Origin: Tateyamaria pelophila
Lineage (GTDB): Bacteria > Pseudomonadota > Alphaproteobacteria > Rhodobacterales > Rhodobacteraceae
DNA: 64,000 nt
NCBI RefSeq assembly: GCF_019966495.1
Contig: NZ_JAIMIA010000010.1
Location: 1-64,000, forward strand
Direction of reading: 5' to 3'
The first letter of the stretch is position 1; each line of letters begins with the position of its first letter. Shown here piece by piece: positions 45,403 to 55,810 of this stretch. The notes under the pieces are model-generated. The model did no database searches, was not told the DNA's origin, and saw nothing but the letters and a program-made list of their open reading frames with translations. A program made the translations under genes and the position numbers.

Positions 45403-46473
45403 TTACCTTTCACTGCGGTCCGTCAGCATCCGCCCGACCAGCTGCGCTGTGTAGTCTACAATCGGAACGATCCGCCCATAATTGAGCCGCGTGGGCCCAA
45501 TAACGCCAACCGCACCGATAATCTTACGGTCCGCGTTCATATAAGGGGAAACCACCAAAGAGGAACCCGAAAGTGAGAAAAGTTTGTTCTCTGAGCCGAT
45601 AAAAATGCGTACGCCGTCGCCTTCTTCGGTCAGGTTCAGGAACTCAGCGATGTCGCGTTTGCGTTCCAGATCGTCAAAAAGGCTTCTGATACGGTCGAGC
45701 TCCTCCGCTTCCGCAGAATCGGTGAGCAAATTGGCGCGGCCTCGTACAATCAAACGATCCGGCGTTTCGCCCTCACCTTCCCAGGATGCCAAACCACTTT
45801 CAACCAAGGCCTGCGACAGCGAATCGATCTCCTGCCGCCGCTGCGCGATCTCTGTTTGGACGATTGTACGCACCTCGGTCAGCGTGCGTCCTTCGATGAT
45901 GGCATTCAGAAAATTCGCAGCCTCGCGCATGGATGAAGGGGTTTGCCCGGGCGGCGGCTGGAACAGCCGGTTTTCCACATGCCCATCGCCAAACACCAGA
46001 ACGACCAGTGACTGATCCGGACCCAGCATCACGAATTCCAGGTGCTTGATCGGCGCTTCATATTTCGGCGTCAGAACCAGAGACGCGCCATGTGTGACCC
46101 CCGACAGCGCGGAACCAACCCGATCCAGCAGACTGTTCACATCCCGCTCGTTCGAGCCAAGCGTCGCATCAATCTTTTCCCGATCTGATTCGTCCGGTAC
46201 GCCGACCTCAAGCAGGCCATCGACAAACATACGCAAACCCTGTTGCGTCGGAATGCGACCCGCGCTGACATGGGGGCTGTTCAGCAATCCCATGAATTCC
46301 AGATCCTGCATGACATTGCGGATCGTCGCCGCACTGACACGCTCGCTGAAGTCACGTGTGAGCGTGCGTGACCCCATCGGATCACCCGTCGACAGATAGC
46401 CTTCGACGACACGTCGAAACACTTCGCGCGACCTGTCGTTCATCTCGTCGAGTAGTTTTTGCGTATCGGTCAT
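45403..46473 (-). CDS. hrcA: Heat-inducible transcription repressor HrcA
   Basis: HrcA represses heat-shock genes through CIRCE operators. The 356 residues have the N-terminal winged helix (SRTLTRDFSERVSAATIRNVMQDLEFMGLLNSPHVSAGRIPTQQGLRMFVD) and the GAF-like middle part. The start at 46473 was chosen as the more internal ATG; there is no strong ribosome binding site. I found no CIRCE element in the 97-base divergent region to rph. grpE follows directly. Confidence 0.96.
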   Translation of the reverse strand: MTDTQKLLDEMNDRSREVFRRVVEGYLSTGDPMGSRTLTRDFSERVSAATIRNVMQDLEFMGLLNSPHVSAGRIPTQQGLRMFVDGLLEVGVPDESDREKIDATLGSNERDVNSLLDRVGSALSGVTHGASLVLTPKYEAPIKHLEFVMLGPDQSLVVLVFGDGHVENRLFQPPPGQTPSSMREAANFLNAIIEGRTLTEVRTIVQTEIAQRRQEIDSLSQALVESGLASWEGEGETPDRLIVRGRANLLTDSAEAEELDRIRSLFDDLERKRDIAEFLNLTEEGDGVRIFIGSENKLFSLSGSSLVVSPYMNADRKIIGAVGVIGPTRLNYGRIVPIVDYTAQLVGRMLTDRSER

Positions 46474-46480
46474 GTGACCC

Positions 46481-46509
46481 ACTTAAAAGCCGCGAAAATC
46501 AAAGGTCAA
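46481..46509 (-). promoter_or_regulatory. Candidate promoter for hrcA-grpE (possibly leaderless)
   Basis: On the minus strand TTGACC (46509-46504) is followed by 17 bases and TTAAGT (46486-46481). Transcription would begin near 46474, essentially at the hrcA ATG, implying a leaderless or very short leader. The weak -10 makes this tentative; no heat-shock sigma box was convincing. Confidence 0.3.
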
Positions 46510-46570
46510 TCGGGGTTGCAACGCCACCCGTCCGGGCGGTATCCCGACGCAACAAGAAAAGGATCACCTC

Positions 46571-47284
46571 ATGCGTCCCTCTGGAAGACAGTTAAGTGAA
46601 ATGCGCCCCGTTTCAATCGAAACCGGGTTCACAAAACATGCCGAAGGGTCCGCCCTGATCAAGATAGGCGATACGCATGTCCTGTGTACAGCAACGATCG
46701 AAGATCGTGTGCCGCCTTTTATCAAGGGATCCGGACTGGGATGGGTTACAGCCGAATACGGCATGCTGCCTCGTGCAACAAACACGCGGATGCGCCGCGA
46801 AGCCACATCCGGCAAACAAGGGGGCCGCACCGTTGAAATCCAGCGGTTGATCGGGCGATCCCTGCGCGCCGGCGTTGATCGCGTCGCCCTTGGCGAACGT
46901 CAGATCACCGTGGACTGCGATGTGCTGCAAGCCGATGGCGGCACGCGCTGTGCCTCGATCACCGGTGGTTGGGTCGCCCTGCGCCTTGCCGTGAACAAGC
47001 TGATGAAAGCCGGCGATGTGGTCAGTGACCCACTGATCTCTCCCGTTGCGGCTGTGAGCTGTGGCATCTATGCGGGCCAACCGGTGCTTGACCTCGATTA
47101 TCCCGAAGACAGCGAAGCGGGTGTCGACGGCAACTTTATCATGCTCGGCAATGGCCAGCAGATCGAAGTCCAGATGAGTGCGGAAGGCTCCACATTCTCT
47201 CGGGACCAGATGAACCAACTGCTTGATCTGGCTGAAAAAGGCGTTGGCGAACTGGTGGCAGCCCAACACGCGGCTTCGGCATGA
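46571..47284 (+). CDS. rph: Ribonuclease PH
   Basis: RNase PH trims the 3' ends of tRNAs with phosphate. The 237-residue protein begins [20 protein letters not shown]. It contains [14 protein letters not shown] and [29 protein letters not shown], the full family core. It starts an operon with rdgB and hemW, in which each gene overlaps the previous one by four to eight bases. Divergent from hrcA. Confidence 0.98.
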   Translation: MRPSGRQLSEMRPVSIETGFTKHAEGSALIKIGDTHVLCTATIEDRVPPFIKGSGLGWVTAEYGMLPRATNTRMRREATSGKQGGRTVEIQRLIGRSLRAGVDRVALGERQITVDCDVLQADGGTRCASITGGWVALRLAVNKLMKAGDVVSDPLISPVAAVSCGIYAGQPVLDLDYPEDSEAGVDGNFIMLGNGQQIEVQMSAEGSTFSRDQMNQLLDLAEKGVGELVAAQHAASA

Positions 47285-47892
47285 CACGCCGGTTCGATGG
47301 CGACCGGATTTTGGTCGCCACTCACAACGCGGGCAAGCTGGAAGAGATGACGGAACTGTTTGCCCCTTTTGGCGTAACGGTCGTGGGCGCGGCAGAGATG
47401 AACCTGCCGGAACCCGATGAGACGGAAACCACATTCGAAGGCAACGCCCGGATCAAAGCGGTTGCCGCAGTGAAAGCCACCGGAATGCCTGCACTGTCGG
47501 ACGATTCAGGGATCGAGGTTGCCGCACTGGACGGCAGGCCCGGTGTCTATACCGCCGACTGGGCCGAGACGCCCAATGGCCGGGATTTCATGATGGCAAT
47601 GGAGCGGACCCACTCCGAACTGGAAGCCGTCAATGCCGCTCACCCCCGCCAGGCCCGATTTTGCTCGACGCTGGTTCTGGCCTGGCCGGATGGGCACGAA
47701 GAGATATTCGAAGGCACCGTTGATGGCACGTTGGTCTGGCCCGTGCGTGGCGCCCTCGGCCACGGCTATGATCCGATGTTTCAACCCGTGGGCCACGATC
47801 GCACCTTTGCCGAAATGACCCATGACGAGAAAAACGCGATCAGCCACAGGGCCGACAGTTTCAAGAAACTGATCGCAGGCTGTTTTGGCTGA
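47281..47892 (+). CDS. rdgB: XTP/dITP diphosphatase RdgB/HAM1
   Basis: This enzyme hydrolyses non-canonical purine triphosphates, keeping ITP and XTP out of nucleic acids. The 203 residues show the [15 protein letters not shown]-type start, [38 protein letters not shown] and [14 protein letters not shown] overlap with rph. The next gene begins within its last codons. Confidence 0.97.
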   Translation: MTRRFDGDRILVATHNAGKLEEMTELFAPFGVTVVGAAEMNLPEPDETETTFEGNARIKAVAAVKATGMPALSDDSGIEVAALDGRPGVYTADWAETPNGRDFMMAMERTHSELEAVNAAHPRQARFCSTLVLAWPDGHEEIFEGTVDGTLVWPVRGALGHGYDPMFQPVGHDRTFAEMTHDEKNAISHRADSFKKLIAGCFG

Positions 47893-49030
47893 GGATTGGG
47901 AAGCCGGAGGGTTCGGGCTTTATGTGCACTGGCCGTTCTGCGCCGCCAAATGCCCCTACTGCGACTTTAACAGCCATGTCACACGTAGCGTCGACCATGC
48001 GGCATGGCGCGTCGCGCTTGTCGACGAAGTCAAACGTTTGGGTAAAGAAACACATGGGCGCGTTTTGCGTTCGGTGTTTTTTGGCGGGGGCACGCCCAGC
48101 CTGATGGAGCCAGCCACCGTTGGTGCCATCCTAGATACGGTTCATGCAGTATGGCCAACAGCCAATGATCTGGAAGTCACGCTGGAAGCCAACCCAACCT
48201 CCGTCGAAGCCTCAAAGTTTGCCGACTTCCACCACGCAGGCGTCAACCGCGTATCAATGGGCATTCAGGCGCTGAACGATCCGGACCTTCGCGCATTAGG
48301 ACGTCAGCACAGCGCACGCGAGGCATTGGCCGCTTTTGATATCGCACGACGTGCGTTTGAGCGCGTCAGTTTTGATCTGATGTATGGACGGCAAAACCAA
48401 TCCCTCTCCGATTGGGAAACAGAGTTGTCGTCTGCGCTTGCGTTGGGTTTGGACCATGTCTCGCTGTATCAACTGACTATCGAGGGCGGGACAGCCTTTG
48501 GCGATCGTTACAAGGCCGGGAAACTACGCGGTTTACCGGATGAAGATCTGTCGGCAGATATGTATGCGCTCACACAAGATATATGTGCCTCCCACAACAT
48601 GCCGCGGTATGAAGTCTCCAACCACGCAACGGACGGGAATGAGTCACGGCATAATCTGGTTTATTGGCGATACGGCGACTATGTGGGAATTGGCCCCGGC
48701 GCACATGGCAGGATAACCGCAGAGGGCGTCAGGCAGGCAACCGAACAAACGCGCATGCCGAGCGCATGGCTGTCAGGCGTTTCACGTGAAACTCGCGAAA
48801 ACCTGAGCGGCACAGACCAGGCCAGCGAGTTTCTATTGATGGGTCTCCGGCTCACCGAAGGTGTGAGCAAACAGCGGTTCACCAATCTGGCGGGATACGC
48901 CCTGAACGAGGATAAAATCGCTCATCTCGTTGATCTCGGGATGATTTCCAACACCAAAGATCGAATTGTTGTTACCAATCAAGGGTTTACGGTGTTAAAC
49001 GGCATTCTCAGAGAGCTATTGGGAGCTTAG
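47885..49030 (+). CDS. hemW: Radical SAM heme chaperone HemW
   Basis: HemW is a radical SAM protein related to HemN but thought to carry heme to membrane targets. The 381-residue frame starts with TTG at 47885, the only start that keeps [17 protein letters not shown], with C19, C23 and C26 binding [4Fe-4S]. It lacks the extra cysteine pattern of true HemN. A degenerate parS lies inside it at 48778-48793, encoding VSRET (299-303). The 3' end overlaps parB by four bases. Confidence 0.94.
   Translation: MAEDWEAGGFGLYVHWPFCAAKCPYCDFNSHVTRSVDHAAWRVALVDEVKRLGKETHGRVLRSVFFGGGTPSLMEPATVGAILDTVHAVWPTANDLEVTLEANPTSVEASKFADFHHAGVNRVSMGIQALNDPDLRALGRQHSAREALAAFDIARRAFERVSFDLMYGRQNQSLSDWETELSSALALGLDHVSLYQLTIEGGTAFGDRYKAGKLRGLPDEDLSADMYALTQDICASHNMPRYEVSNHATDGNESRHNLVYWRYGDYVGIGPGAHGRITAEGVRQATEQTRMPSAWLSGVSRETRENLSGTDQASEFLLMGLRLTEGVSKQRFTNLAGYALNEDKIAHLVDLGMISNTKDRIVVTNQGFTVLNGILRELLGA
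48778..48793. promoter_or_regulatory. Degenerate parS site inside hemW
   Basis: CGTTTCACGTGAAACT matches the ParB-binding consensus TGTTTCACGTGAAACA at 14 of 16 positions; the 14-base core palindrome (48779-48792) is perfect and only the outer bases differ. It encodes V-S-R-E-T in hemW, the same peptide as the perfect site in rsmG. It lies about 240 bases beyond the 3' end of parB. Confidence 0.8.
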
Positions 49031-49914
49031 CTGCTTAATCTCCGGCACAGATCATCCAACTCGTCCAATGAGGTGTAATGAAGAGTCAGCTGCCCCGCTT
49101 CCCCGTTCGGCGCATGGGTCAACGACACCTTCACTCCCGTCGCGGCAGACAGGTCGCTTTCAAGCGCGCGGGTATCTGCATCCTTTTCGGTTGTCTTGTT
49201 TGAAGCACGCGCACGGCCCGAGTCTTCTCCAGTTTGACCGGAAGATTTTTTAACCAAGGCTTCCGTCTGACGCACTGAAAGCCCGCCGGCGATAATCTTT
49301 TTCGCCAGCGCCTCGGGATCCGTTGCCGTTATCAAAGCACGGGCATGGCCCGAACTCAGTTCGCCTTTGAGGACGTTATTCTGTATCGACGGCGGCAAAT
49401 TCAACAATCTCAGCAAGTTGGCAATATGGCTACGGCTCTTGCCCAAAGCCTCCGCCAGCTTTTCCTGTGTATGGCCAAAGCGATCCATAAGCTGTTTGAA
49501 GCCGGCCGCTTCTTCAATCGGGTTCAGGTCCGCACGTTGGATATTCTCGATGATCGCAACTTCCAGAACTTCGGTATCCGTAAAATCACGAACGATAACC
49601 GGCAGCTCGTGCAATTGCGCCTGTTGCGCCGCCCGCCAACGACGTTCCCCTGCAACGATTTCGAAACTTTCACCGACAGGGCGCACGATCAAAGGCTGCA
49701 ACACACCCTTTTCGCGGATTGATGCGACGAGATCATCCAAAGGCGCAGCTTCAAACTGTTTGCGCGGTTGGTCAGGGTTTGGTCTTATCCGCTCGATCGG
49801 GATCATTTGATCCCACGAAGTGCCGGTCGACGGTCGCGTTTGCGGCTCACTCACATCGGCCATCAAAGCGGACAAACCACGCCCCAGACCGCGTTTCTTA
49901 TCATTGCTTACCAT
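49027..49914 (-). CDS. parB: Chromosome partitioning protein ParB
   Basis: ParB binds parS and loads SMC while ParA moves the origin region to the poles. The 295-residue protein begins KKRGLGRGLSALMAD and has the RRWRAAQQAQLHELPV (GERRxR CTP-binding) region. The helix-turn-helix is TQEKLAEALGKSRSHIANLLRLL, and the C-terminal dimer domain ends LTLHYTSLDELDDLCRRL. It follows parA by three bases and overlaps hemW at its 3' end. Confidence 0.98.
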   Translation of the reverse strand: MVSNDKKRGLGRGLSALMADVSEPQTRPSTGTSWDQMIPIERIRPNPDQPRKQFEAAPLDDLVASIREKGVLQPLIVRPVGESFEIVAGERRWRAAQQAQLHELPVIVRDFTDTEVLEVAIIENIQRADLNPIEEAAGFKQLMDRFGHTQEKLAEALGKSRSHIANLLRLLNLPPSIQNNVLKGELSSGHARALITATDPEALAKKIIAGGLSVRQTEALVKKSSGQTGEDSGRARASNKTTEKDADTRALESDLSAATGVKVSLTHAPNGEAGQLTLHYTSLDELDDLCRRLSS

Positions 49915-49917
49915 GTC

Positions 49918-50727
49918 CTACACCCCTACTTTCGTATTGTTCGCAACCAATTCTTGCGCCAATTGGCGATACGCCATCGCGCCCTTGGATGCAGTATCGT
50001 AATTCAGAACCGGCATCGCAAAGGACGGAGATTCACTCACGCGCACATTCCGTGGGATAAGGGTTTTGAACACAACATCGCCCAAATTGTCCCGGGCGTC
50101 CTGTTCCACCTGAAGTGACAAGTTGTTTCGCGCGTCGTACATCGTCAAAACCACGCCTTCGATCCGCAGATCAGGGTTCCCAGCCTGGCGTACCTCACGA
50201 ATGGTCAACATCAATTGTGACAGGCCCTCAAGCGCGAAAAACTCGCTTTGAAGCGGAACCAAAACAGAATGCGAGGCAATCATTGCATTAACGGTCAGCA
50301 AATTCAGCGACGGAGGACAGTCGATCAACACGTAATCAAAGTTGAATTGATCCATCTTTGGCTGCCGCAATGCGTCATGAAGCAAAAAGCTGCGTTTTTC
50401 GTTTGAAATCAAGTCAATGTCAGCAGAACTCAGATCGACCGTCGCTGGCACAATCGAAATATTTCGAAACCGCGTCTTTACGATTACATCCTCGAGAGCG
50501 ACATCATCGAGCAACAAATCATAAGTGGTAAACGTACGATCATCCGTTTCGATTCCAAAGCCGGTTGACGCGTTTCCCTGCGGATCCAAATCAATGACCA
50601 GAACGGAAAAACCCATTTCCGCCAGTCCGGCGGCAAGATTCACGGCCGTTGTTGTTTTTCCGACGCCGCCTTTCTGATTTGTAATGGAGATGATTTTTGG
50701 TCCTGGTGGCCGCGTTGGGTCAGACAC
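49918..50727 (-). CDS. parA: Chromosome partitioning ATPase ParA
   Basis: The 269 residues have the deviant Walker A KGGVGKT (19-25), DLDPQGNASTGF and DCPPSLNLLTVNA, typical of Soj-type ParA. Translation starts at a GTG (50727) and overlaps the rsmG stop by eight bases. ParA with ParB and the nearby parS sites forms the segregation machinery. It is read away from the proposed origin. Confidence 0.98.
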   Translation of the reverse strand: MSDPTRPPGPKIISITNQKGGVGKTTTAVNLAAGLAEMGFSVLVIDLDPQGNASTGFGIETDDRTFTTYDLLLDDVALEDVIVKTRFRNISIVPATVDLSSADIDLISNEKRSFLLHDALRQPKMDQFNFDYVLIDCPPSLNLLTVNAMIASHSVLVPLQSEFFALEGLSQLMLTIREVRQAGNPDLRIEGVVLTMYDARNNLSLQVEQDARDNLGDVVFKTLIPRNVRVSESPSFAMPVLNYDTASKGAMAYRQLAQELVANNTKVGV

Positions 50728-51331
50728 GTTGAATATCCCTTATTTTCAGAATAGCTGCTTCAGGACTGGTTTTACTCAGGACAGCATCGCACAAAAACAG
50801 CCAGTTCTTACGCGCATCTTCGACTTCAGCCTTCCATCTTGCGCCCTTCATAAACACCCCAAGGCCCCCCGGCGCAAGATGACGAAACGACATTTCGATC
50901 AAGCTGTTGAGATCCGTCAACGCTCGGGCAGACACGACATCTGCATTCTGAACTTCAATCATTTCGATACGCTTAGCCGAAACATTGATGGAAACCTCAA
51001 TTTCACGCGCACATGCGCGCAGAAAGGTGGCCTTTCGTTGATCGCTTTCGACGAGGGTCAGGTTCAAAGGCTCATTCCAACCTTCGGCCAAAATTGCGAG
51101 AACAACACCGGGTAGCCCTCCACCACTACCAAGATCAACCCATTTACCTTGCGTCTGTTGGTAAATCTGTGCGGAATCCCAAATATGGCGCTCAGAAATG
51201 TCTTCTATCGTAGACTTTGAAATTAAATTGATCTTGCGGGTCCACTTTTCCAACAAGTTTTTGTAGGTTTCCAACTTCTCCAATGTTTCACGTGAAACAT
51301 CGCGTGAAAACCACTGCGGAACTTCAATCAT
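50720..51331 (-). CDS. rsmG: 16S rRNA (guanine-N7) methyltransferase RsmG
   Basis: RsmG (GidB) methylates G527 of 16S rRNA. The 203-residue protein contains the SAM loop [17 protein letters not shown] and [12 protein letters not shown]. Its N-terminus ([20 protein letters not shown]) encodes a perfect parS site, so residues 12-16 are constrained by the DNA signal. It overlaps mnmG by four bases (ATGA). Confidence 0.96.
   Translation of the reverse strand: MIEVPQWFSRDVSRETLEKLETYKNLLEKWTRKINLISKSTIEDISERHIWDSAQIYQQTQGKWVDLGSGGGLPGVVLAILAEGWNEPLNLTLVESDQRKATFLRACAREIEVSINVSAKRIEMIEVQNADVVSARALTDLNSLIEMSFRHLAPGGLGVFMKGARWKAEVEDARKNWLFLCDAVLSKTSPEAAILKIRDIQRV
51284..51299. promoter_or_regulatory. 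Perfect parS site inside rsmG
   Basis: TGTTTCACGTGAAACA is the full 16-base ParB-binding consensus, a perfect palindrome extended to 18 bases by A and T on its flanks. It encodes VSRET (residues 12-16) near the start of rsmG, a common place for parS in bacteria. Confidence 0.95.
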
Positions 51332-53187
51332 GCTGACTTCTTTTCAAGAAACTTGATACGCCCCAAGACAAGAGCCAAGCCAGCAGGGGTCATTCCATCG
51401 ATTCGACCTGCTTGGGCGAGATCAGACGGCCGAACTTTCTCCAGCTTTCCTTTCAGTTCAGAAGACAAGCCCGAGACATCCGCATAAGAAAAATCTGCTG
51501 GTATCGCGTGTTTTTCATCTTTCCGGAGCTTCGCGACATCTTTTTTCTGTCTGTCGATATAGGTAGCATACAACGCGTCACGCGATAACTGCTCGGAAAT
51601 TTGTGGTGAAATGTCCGAGAAATCAGAATTCAATGCTTTCACGTCGTCAAAAACGACGTCCGGGAAGGCCAACAATTGGAACGCCGACCGTTTTGTGCCA
51701 TCTTGATTAATCTGGATGCCAGATTCAAGAATTTGCTTTGGAGAATAGAGATGTTCTGTCAAAAGAGCCCTTCCTGCATCCAGCAACGATTTCTTTTTCA
51801 AAAAGGCTGTCCGTCGCTCTTCTCCGACACAACCCAGTGTAAGACCAAATTCTGTCAACCGCTGGTCTGCGTTGTCCGCGCGCAAAGACAGTCTGAATTC
51901 TGCCCGCGAGGTAAACATGCGATAGGGTTCGCTCACGCCGCGCGTCGTCAGATCGTCGATCATCACGCCAATATAGCTTGTGTCGCGACGGAAATAGACC
52001 GGTTCACCGCCTTGCGCCGCCCTTGCAGCGTTCAGTCCCGCTACAATCCCTTGGGCGGCAGCCTCTTCATACCCAGTTGTTCCATTGATCTGTCCGGCTA
52101 GAAATAGCCCTGGAACAGCGCGAACGCCTAGCGTCGCCTCCAGCGCGCGTGGATCAACATAATCATATTCTATTGCATAACCTGGCTGAAGTATCTCAGC
52201 TGCTTCTAAACCCGCAATCGAGCGGACATAGTCCACCTGCACATCCTCAGGGAGTGAGGTAGAAATACCGTTGGGATAGACCGTGTGGTCATTAAGCCCT
52301 TCAGGTTCAAGGAAGATCTGGTGCGAGTCTTTATCGGCAAACCGGACAATTTTATCTTCGATGGACGGGCAGTACCTTGGACCGACTCCATCTATATGTC
52401 CGCCATACATCGCAGAACGTTCGAGATTTTTACGGATAATATCATGAGTTCGGGAATTTGTATGCGTGATCCCGCAATCAACCTGTGGCAGCGGCGCGCT
52501 CTCAGAAAGGAAAGAAAACAAAACCGGTTCGTCGTCAGCTGCCTGAACTGATAGCTGATCCCATGCAATTGTACGACCATCCAGCCGCGGCGGTGTTCCG
52601 GTTTTCAATCGTCCCAGAGGGAGGCCAAAGCTATCCATCCGGTCCGCGAGTTTTGAAGACGCCTTATCACCCATGCGACCACCGGAGTAGGATTTGTCCC
52701 CGATATGAATAACACCACGCAAAAATGTGCCGGTTGTCAGTATGACGGAATCTGCCGTTAACTCGGACCCATCGCCCAATATAACCCCGTTCACACGATC
52801 TTTTGTCATCAGAAAATCAGTAACTTCTCCAACGATAACTGAAAGGCTCGCGGTGTTTTCCATGATATACTGCATTTCACGCTGATATACGCGCCGATCT
52901 GCTTGTGTGCGCGGGCCCTGTACCGCGGGCCCCTTCCGTCTGTTCAGAAGTCGAAACTGGATACCAGATGCGTCCGCAACACGACCCATGATCCCGTCCA
53001 AAGCGTCAATCTCACGGACAAGATGCCCTTTACCCAAGCCTCCGATGGCGGGATTGCACGACATCACGCCAATACCTTCGCGTTTCATCGTGATGAGCGC
53101 GGTGGACGCACCCATGCGCGCGGACGCATGTGCAGCTTCACAGCCGGCGTGCCCGCCCCCGATCACGATGACATCGAATTGTTTCAC
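51328..53187 (-). CDS. mnmG: tRNA uridine-5-carboxymethylaminomethyl enzyme MnmG (GidA)
   Basis: MnmG and MnmE modify wobble uridine 34 of several tRNAs. The protein is 619 residues from a GTG at 53187 ([19 protein letters not shown] as fMet...), with the FAD loop [10 protein letters not shown] and the [11 protein letters not shown] and [14 protein letters not shown] motifs. GGAG lies eight bases before this GTG; a longer frame from 53235 would overlap mnmE. The start codon lies in the middle of a perfect parS. Confidence 0.97.
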   Translation of the reverse strand: MKQFDVIVIGGGHAGCEAAHASARMGASTALITMKREGIGVMSCNPAIGGLGKGHLVREIDALDGIMGRVADASGIQFRLLNRRKGPAVQGPRTQADRRVYQREMQYIMENTASLSVIVGEVTDFLMTKDRVNGVILGDGSELTADSVILTTGTFLRGVIHIGDKSYSGGRMGDKASSKLADRMDSFGLPLGRLKTGTPPRLDGRTIAWDQLSVQAADDEPVLFSFLSESAPLPQVDCGITHTNSRTHDIIRKNLERSAMYGGHIDGVGPRYCPSIEDKIVRFADKDSHQIFLEPEGLNDHTVYPNGISTSLPEDVQVDYVRSIAGLEAAEILQPGYAIEYDYVDPRALEATLGVRAVPGLFLAGQINGTTGYEEAAAQGIVAGLNAARAAQGGEPVYFRRDTSYIGVMIDDLTTRGVSEPYRMFTSRAEFRLSLRADNADQRLTEFGLTLGCVGEERRTAFLKKKSLLDAGRALLTEHLYSPKQILESGIQINQDGTKRSAFQLLAFPDVVFDDVKALNSDFSDISPQISEQLSRDALYATYIDRQKKDVAKLRKDEKHAIPADFSYADVSGLSSELKGKLEKVRPSDLAQAGRIDGMTPAGLALVLGRIKFLEKKSA

Positions 53188-53195
53188 GTGAAACA
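53180..53195. promoter_or_regulatory. Perfect parS overlapping the mnmG start codon
   Basis: TGTTTCACGTGAAACA, a perfect match, lies between mnmE and mnmG. Its central CAC (53185-53187) is the complement of the GTG that starts mnmG, so ParB occupancy covers the ribosome binding site, start codon and first codons at DNA level. The mnmE stop is five bases beyond its right end. Confidence 0.95.
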
Positions 53196-53200
53196 CTCCA

Positions 53201-54484
53201 TCACTTGCCAAGACAAAAACTGGCGAAAATCTCATCCAGCAGGTTTTCTACATCCACCCGACCAACAACAGCTTCAAGCGCTCGAATCGCAAAGCGGATT
53301 TCTTCCGCAGCAATATCATAGTGGTCCGGTCCAGCGCCAACCCACTCTTGTGCAATTTGCAGATTGTTCAACGATTGCTGCATTGCAATGCTATGCCGTT
53401 CATGGGTGACCAATCCTGCGCCCATCGTCCGTTTACTCAACTCTCCGGCCACATGATCAATCAACTCAGTCATACCTTGACCTGTCACACCAGATATGGC
53501 GGGAACTTCGTCTGTTCGTTGATCCGCCTTCGGAGCGAGAACCAAGTCACCGGACTGAACATCTATGCGCAACGTTTCCCCCGGTTCTTTCAGGAATATC
53601 CTAAGATCAGCATGTTCTGCTCGGGCAATCGCTTTCTCTATTCCCAAGGCCTCCACCTCATCCTCACCGTCGCGCAGTCCAGCTGTATCAAGCAGCGTCA
53701 CGGGAATGCCCCGCATATCCATCCGAACTTCGATAATATCGCGCGTTGTTCCCGCGCGCTGCGAGGTAATTGCTGCGTCCCGGCGCGCCAGCGCATTCAG
53801 TAAGGTCGATTTCCCAGCGTTGGGTGGGCCAACAATCGCAACCTCAAATCCCGTACGGATGCGTTCGGCAGCTGAAAAACCATTCAGTTGCTGAGCAATA
53901 TCATCTCGGACAGCGTGCAGCAGTCCGATCACTTCCGGGCTGACATCGACAGGAACATCTTCATCCGCAAAATCTATCGTCGCCTCGACGAGAGCGGCGG
54001 CCCGGATGAGCTTGGATCGCCATTCTTCGATACGATGCCCCAGGTCGCCGGACATGCCACGCATCGCTTGAACGCGCTGTGCTTCGGTCTCGGCCTCGAT
54101 CAGATCCGCAAGCCCTTCGACCTGGGCAAGATCCATCTTGTTGTTTTCCAGTGCCCGACGGGTGAACTCGCCTGGTTCCGCCAACCTTGCGATACCCAAA
54201 CCAAGGGTCCGCAAAACTATGGCAACAACCGCGATGCTTCCGTGAAGATGTAGCTCGACCGTATCTTCGCCCGTGAAACTGCCTGGGCCGGGAAATTTGA
54301 GCACAAGGGCACGATCCAGTACCTCCCCATCCACGCCAACCAAAGCACGTAGTTCCGGAGCCCGACCCGTTGGTAGCGTACTACACAAAGTTTTCGCAGC
54401 GTCGAAGGCCCGTGGCCCAGAAATTCGAATCACGGCAACGCCCGCCCTGCCCTGCGCAGTGGCAAGTGCAAAAATCGTATCCAT
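53201..54484 (-). CDS. mnmE: tRNA modification GTPase MnmE (TrmE)
   Basis: From ATG 54484 (CTGGAG eight bases upstream) the protein is 427 residues. The tetrahydrofolate-binding N-terminal domain precedes a G domain with Walker A GPPNAGKS at 219-226, GTTRDIIEV and DTAGLR. The C-terminus is FCLGK, with the expected cysteine at 424. It forms a complex with MnmG, encoded immediately downstream. An upstream GTG at 54493 is a less likely start. Confidence 0.97.
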   Translation of the reverse strand: MDTIFALATAQGRAGVAVIRISGPRAFDAAKTLCSTLPTGRAPELRALVGVDGEVLDRALVLKFPGPGSFTGEDTVELHLHGSIAVVAIVLRTLGLGIARLAEPGEFTRRALENNKMDLAQVEGLADLIEAETEAQRVQAMRGMSGDLGHRIEEWRSKLIRAAALVEATIDFADEDVPVDVSPEVIGLLHAVRDDIAQQLNGFSAAERIRTGFEVAIVGPPNAGKSTLLNALARRDAAITSQRAGTTRDIIEVRMDMRGIPVTLLDTAGLRDGEDEVEALGIEKAIARAEHADLRIFLKEPGETLRIDVQSGDLVLAPKADQRTDEVPAISGVTGQGMTELIDHVAGELSKRTMGAGLVTHERHSIAMQQSLNNLQIAQEWVGAGPDHYDIAAEEIRFAIRALEAVVGRVDVENLLDEIFASFCLGK

Positions 54485-54505
54485 GCCGATCACTCCAGGA
54501 GTGTG

Positions 54506-55789
54506 TCAGGTGTTCATTGAATCGAAGAAATCCGAGTTCGTCTTGGTCTGTTTGAGCTTCGAGATCAGGAACTCGATGGCGTCCGTTGTGCCCATCGGGT
54601 TGAGAATCCGGCGCAGCACGAATGTTTTGGCCAGATCGACCTTGTCGACCAACAAGTCTTCTTTCCGCGTACCAGACTTGAGAATATCGATGGCGGGGAA
54701 AACGCGCTTGTCCGCAATCTTGCGATCCAAAACGATTTCAGAGTTACCCGTGCCTTTGAATTCTTCAAAGATCACTTCGTCCATCCGACTGCCCGTGTCG
54801 ATCAGTGCTGTCGCAATGATCGTGAGCGAGCCACCTTCTTCGATATTCCGCGCCGCGCCAAAGAAACGCTTTGGTCGCTGAAGTGCATTTGCATCGACGC
54901 CACCCGTCAGAACTTTACCCGACGATGGAACAACAGTGTTGAATGCTCTACCAAGTCTTGTGATTGAGTCCAAAAGAATAACAACATCTCGTTTATGCTC
55001 CACCAGCCGCTTTGCTTTTTCGATCACCATTTCAGATACGGCAACGTGGCGGGTCGCGGGTTCGTCGAAGGTTGAGCTGACAACTTCGCCTTTCACCGAA
55101 CGCTGCATGTCCGTCACTTCTTCGGGTCGTTCGTCGATCAGCAGGACAATCAGGTAACATTCAGGGTGGTTCTTGGCGATGCTGCTGGCAATGTTCTGCA
55201 GCAAAACCGTTTTACCCGTCCGCGGAGGGGCGACGATCAAAGACCGCTGGCCCTTGCCGATCGGCGCCACCAGATCGATGATCCGCGCCGATCTGTCCTT
55301 TGTCGCAGGGTCATCCGTCTCCATCGTCATCCGTTCGTCCGGATAAAGCGGCGTCAGGTTGTCAAACGCGATCTTGTGTTTCACCTTTTCAGGATCTTCG
55401 AAGTTGATACGCGTCGCGTTCGTCAGGGCGAAATAGCGTTCGGCATCGTCCGGTGCTTTGATAACACCCTCGATCGTGTCCCCGGTCCGCAGGGAGTATT
55501 GGCGAATCATTTCGGGCGAAACATAAATGTCATCCGGCCCGGGCAGGTAGTTCGCCTCGGGCGAGCGCAGGAATCCGAACCCATCTTGCAGCACCTCGAG
55601 CACACCGTCGCCGGAGACTTCCCATCCCTCGTCCGCGCGTTCGCGCAGGATCTGGAACATCATTTCGCCTTTACGCATGGTCGAGGCGTTTTCGATCTCA
55701 AGCTCTTCGGCCATATCCAGCAGATATTTCGGGCTTTGCGCTTTGAGTTCAGCGAGGGCGAGGCGTTCTGTTGTCATGATAATACTCAT
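54506..55789 (-). CDS. rho: Transcription termination factor Rho
   Basis: Rho is the hexameric RNA helicase that ends transcription. The 427-residue protein has an RNA-binding N-terminal domain ([22 protein letters not shown]) and Walker A APPRTGKT at 187-194. The Q-loop/secondary site [14 protein letters not shown] and the [16 protein letters not shown] region follow. I chose ATG 55789 because GAGG lies at the right distance; an ATG at 55777 is possible. That ribosome binding site lies in a hairpin. hemJ is upstream, mnmE downstream. Confidence 0.97.
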   Translation of the reverse strand: MSIIMTTERLALAELKAQSPKYLLDMAEELEIENASTMRKGEMMFQILRERADEGWEVSGDGVLEVLQDGFGFLRSPEANYLPGPDDIYVSPEMIRQYSLRTGDTIEGVIKAPDDAERYFALTNATRINFEDPEKVKHKIAFDNLTPLYPDERMTMETDDPATKDRSARIIDLVAPIGKGQRSLIVAPPRTGKTVLLQNIASSIAKNHPECYLIVLLIDERPEEVTDMQRSVKGEVVSSTFDEPATRHVAVSEMVIEKAKRLVEHKRDVVILLDSITRLGRAFNTVVPSSGKVLTGGVDANALQRPKRFFGAARNIEEGGSLTIIATALIDTGSRMDEVIFEEFKGTGNSEIVLDRKIADKRVFPAIDILKSGTRKEDLLVDKVDLAKTFVLRRILNPMGTTDAIEFLISKLKQTKTNSDFFDSMNT

Positions 55790-55792
55790 AGC

Positions 55793-55810
55793 CCGCCTCT
55801 CGAGGGGCGG
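55793..55810 (-). promoter_or_regulatory. Hairpin sequestering the rho ribosome binding site
   Basis: On the minus strand CCGCC and GGCGG flank CCTCGAGA, with a self-complementary CTCGAG centre, and the right arm contains the GAGGCGG ribosome binding site of rho. A second small hairpin (CCCCG-TC-CGGGG) lies upstream at 55846-55857. Folding would hide the site and could mediate translational control. Confidence 0.55.

Noticed and set aside
46474-46570. CIRCE operator before hrcA
   Set aside because: No TTAGCACTC-N9-GAGTGCTAA-like sequence is present, even allowing several mismatches.
53188-53235. Longer mnmG start at 53235
   Set aside because: It would add 16 residues ([16 protein letters not shown]) foreign to the family and overlap the mnmE gene; the GTG at 53187 has GGAG at good spacing.
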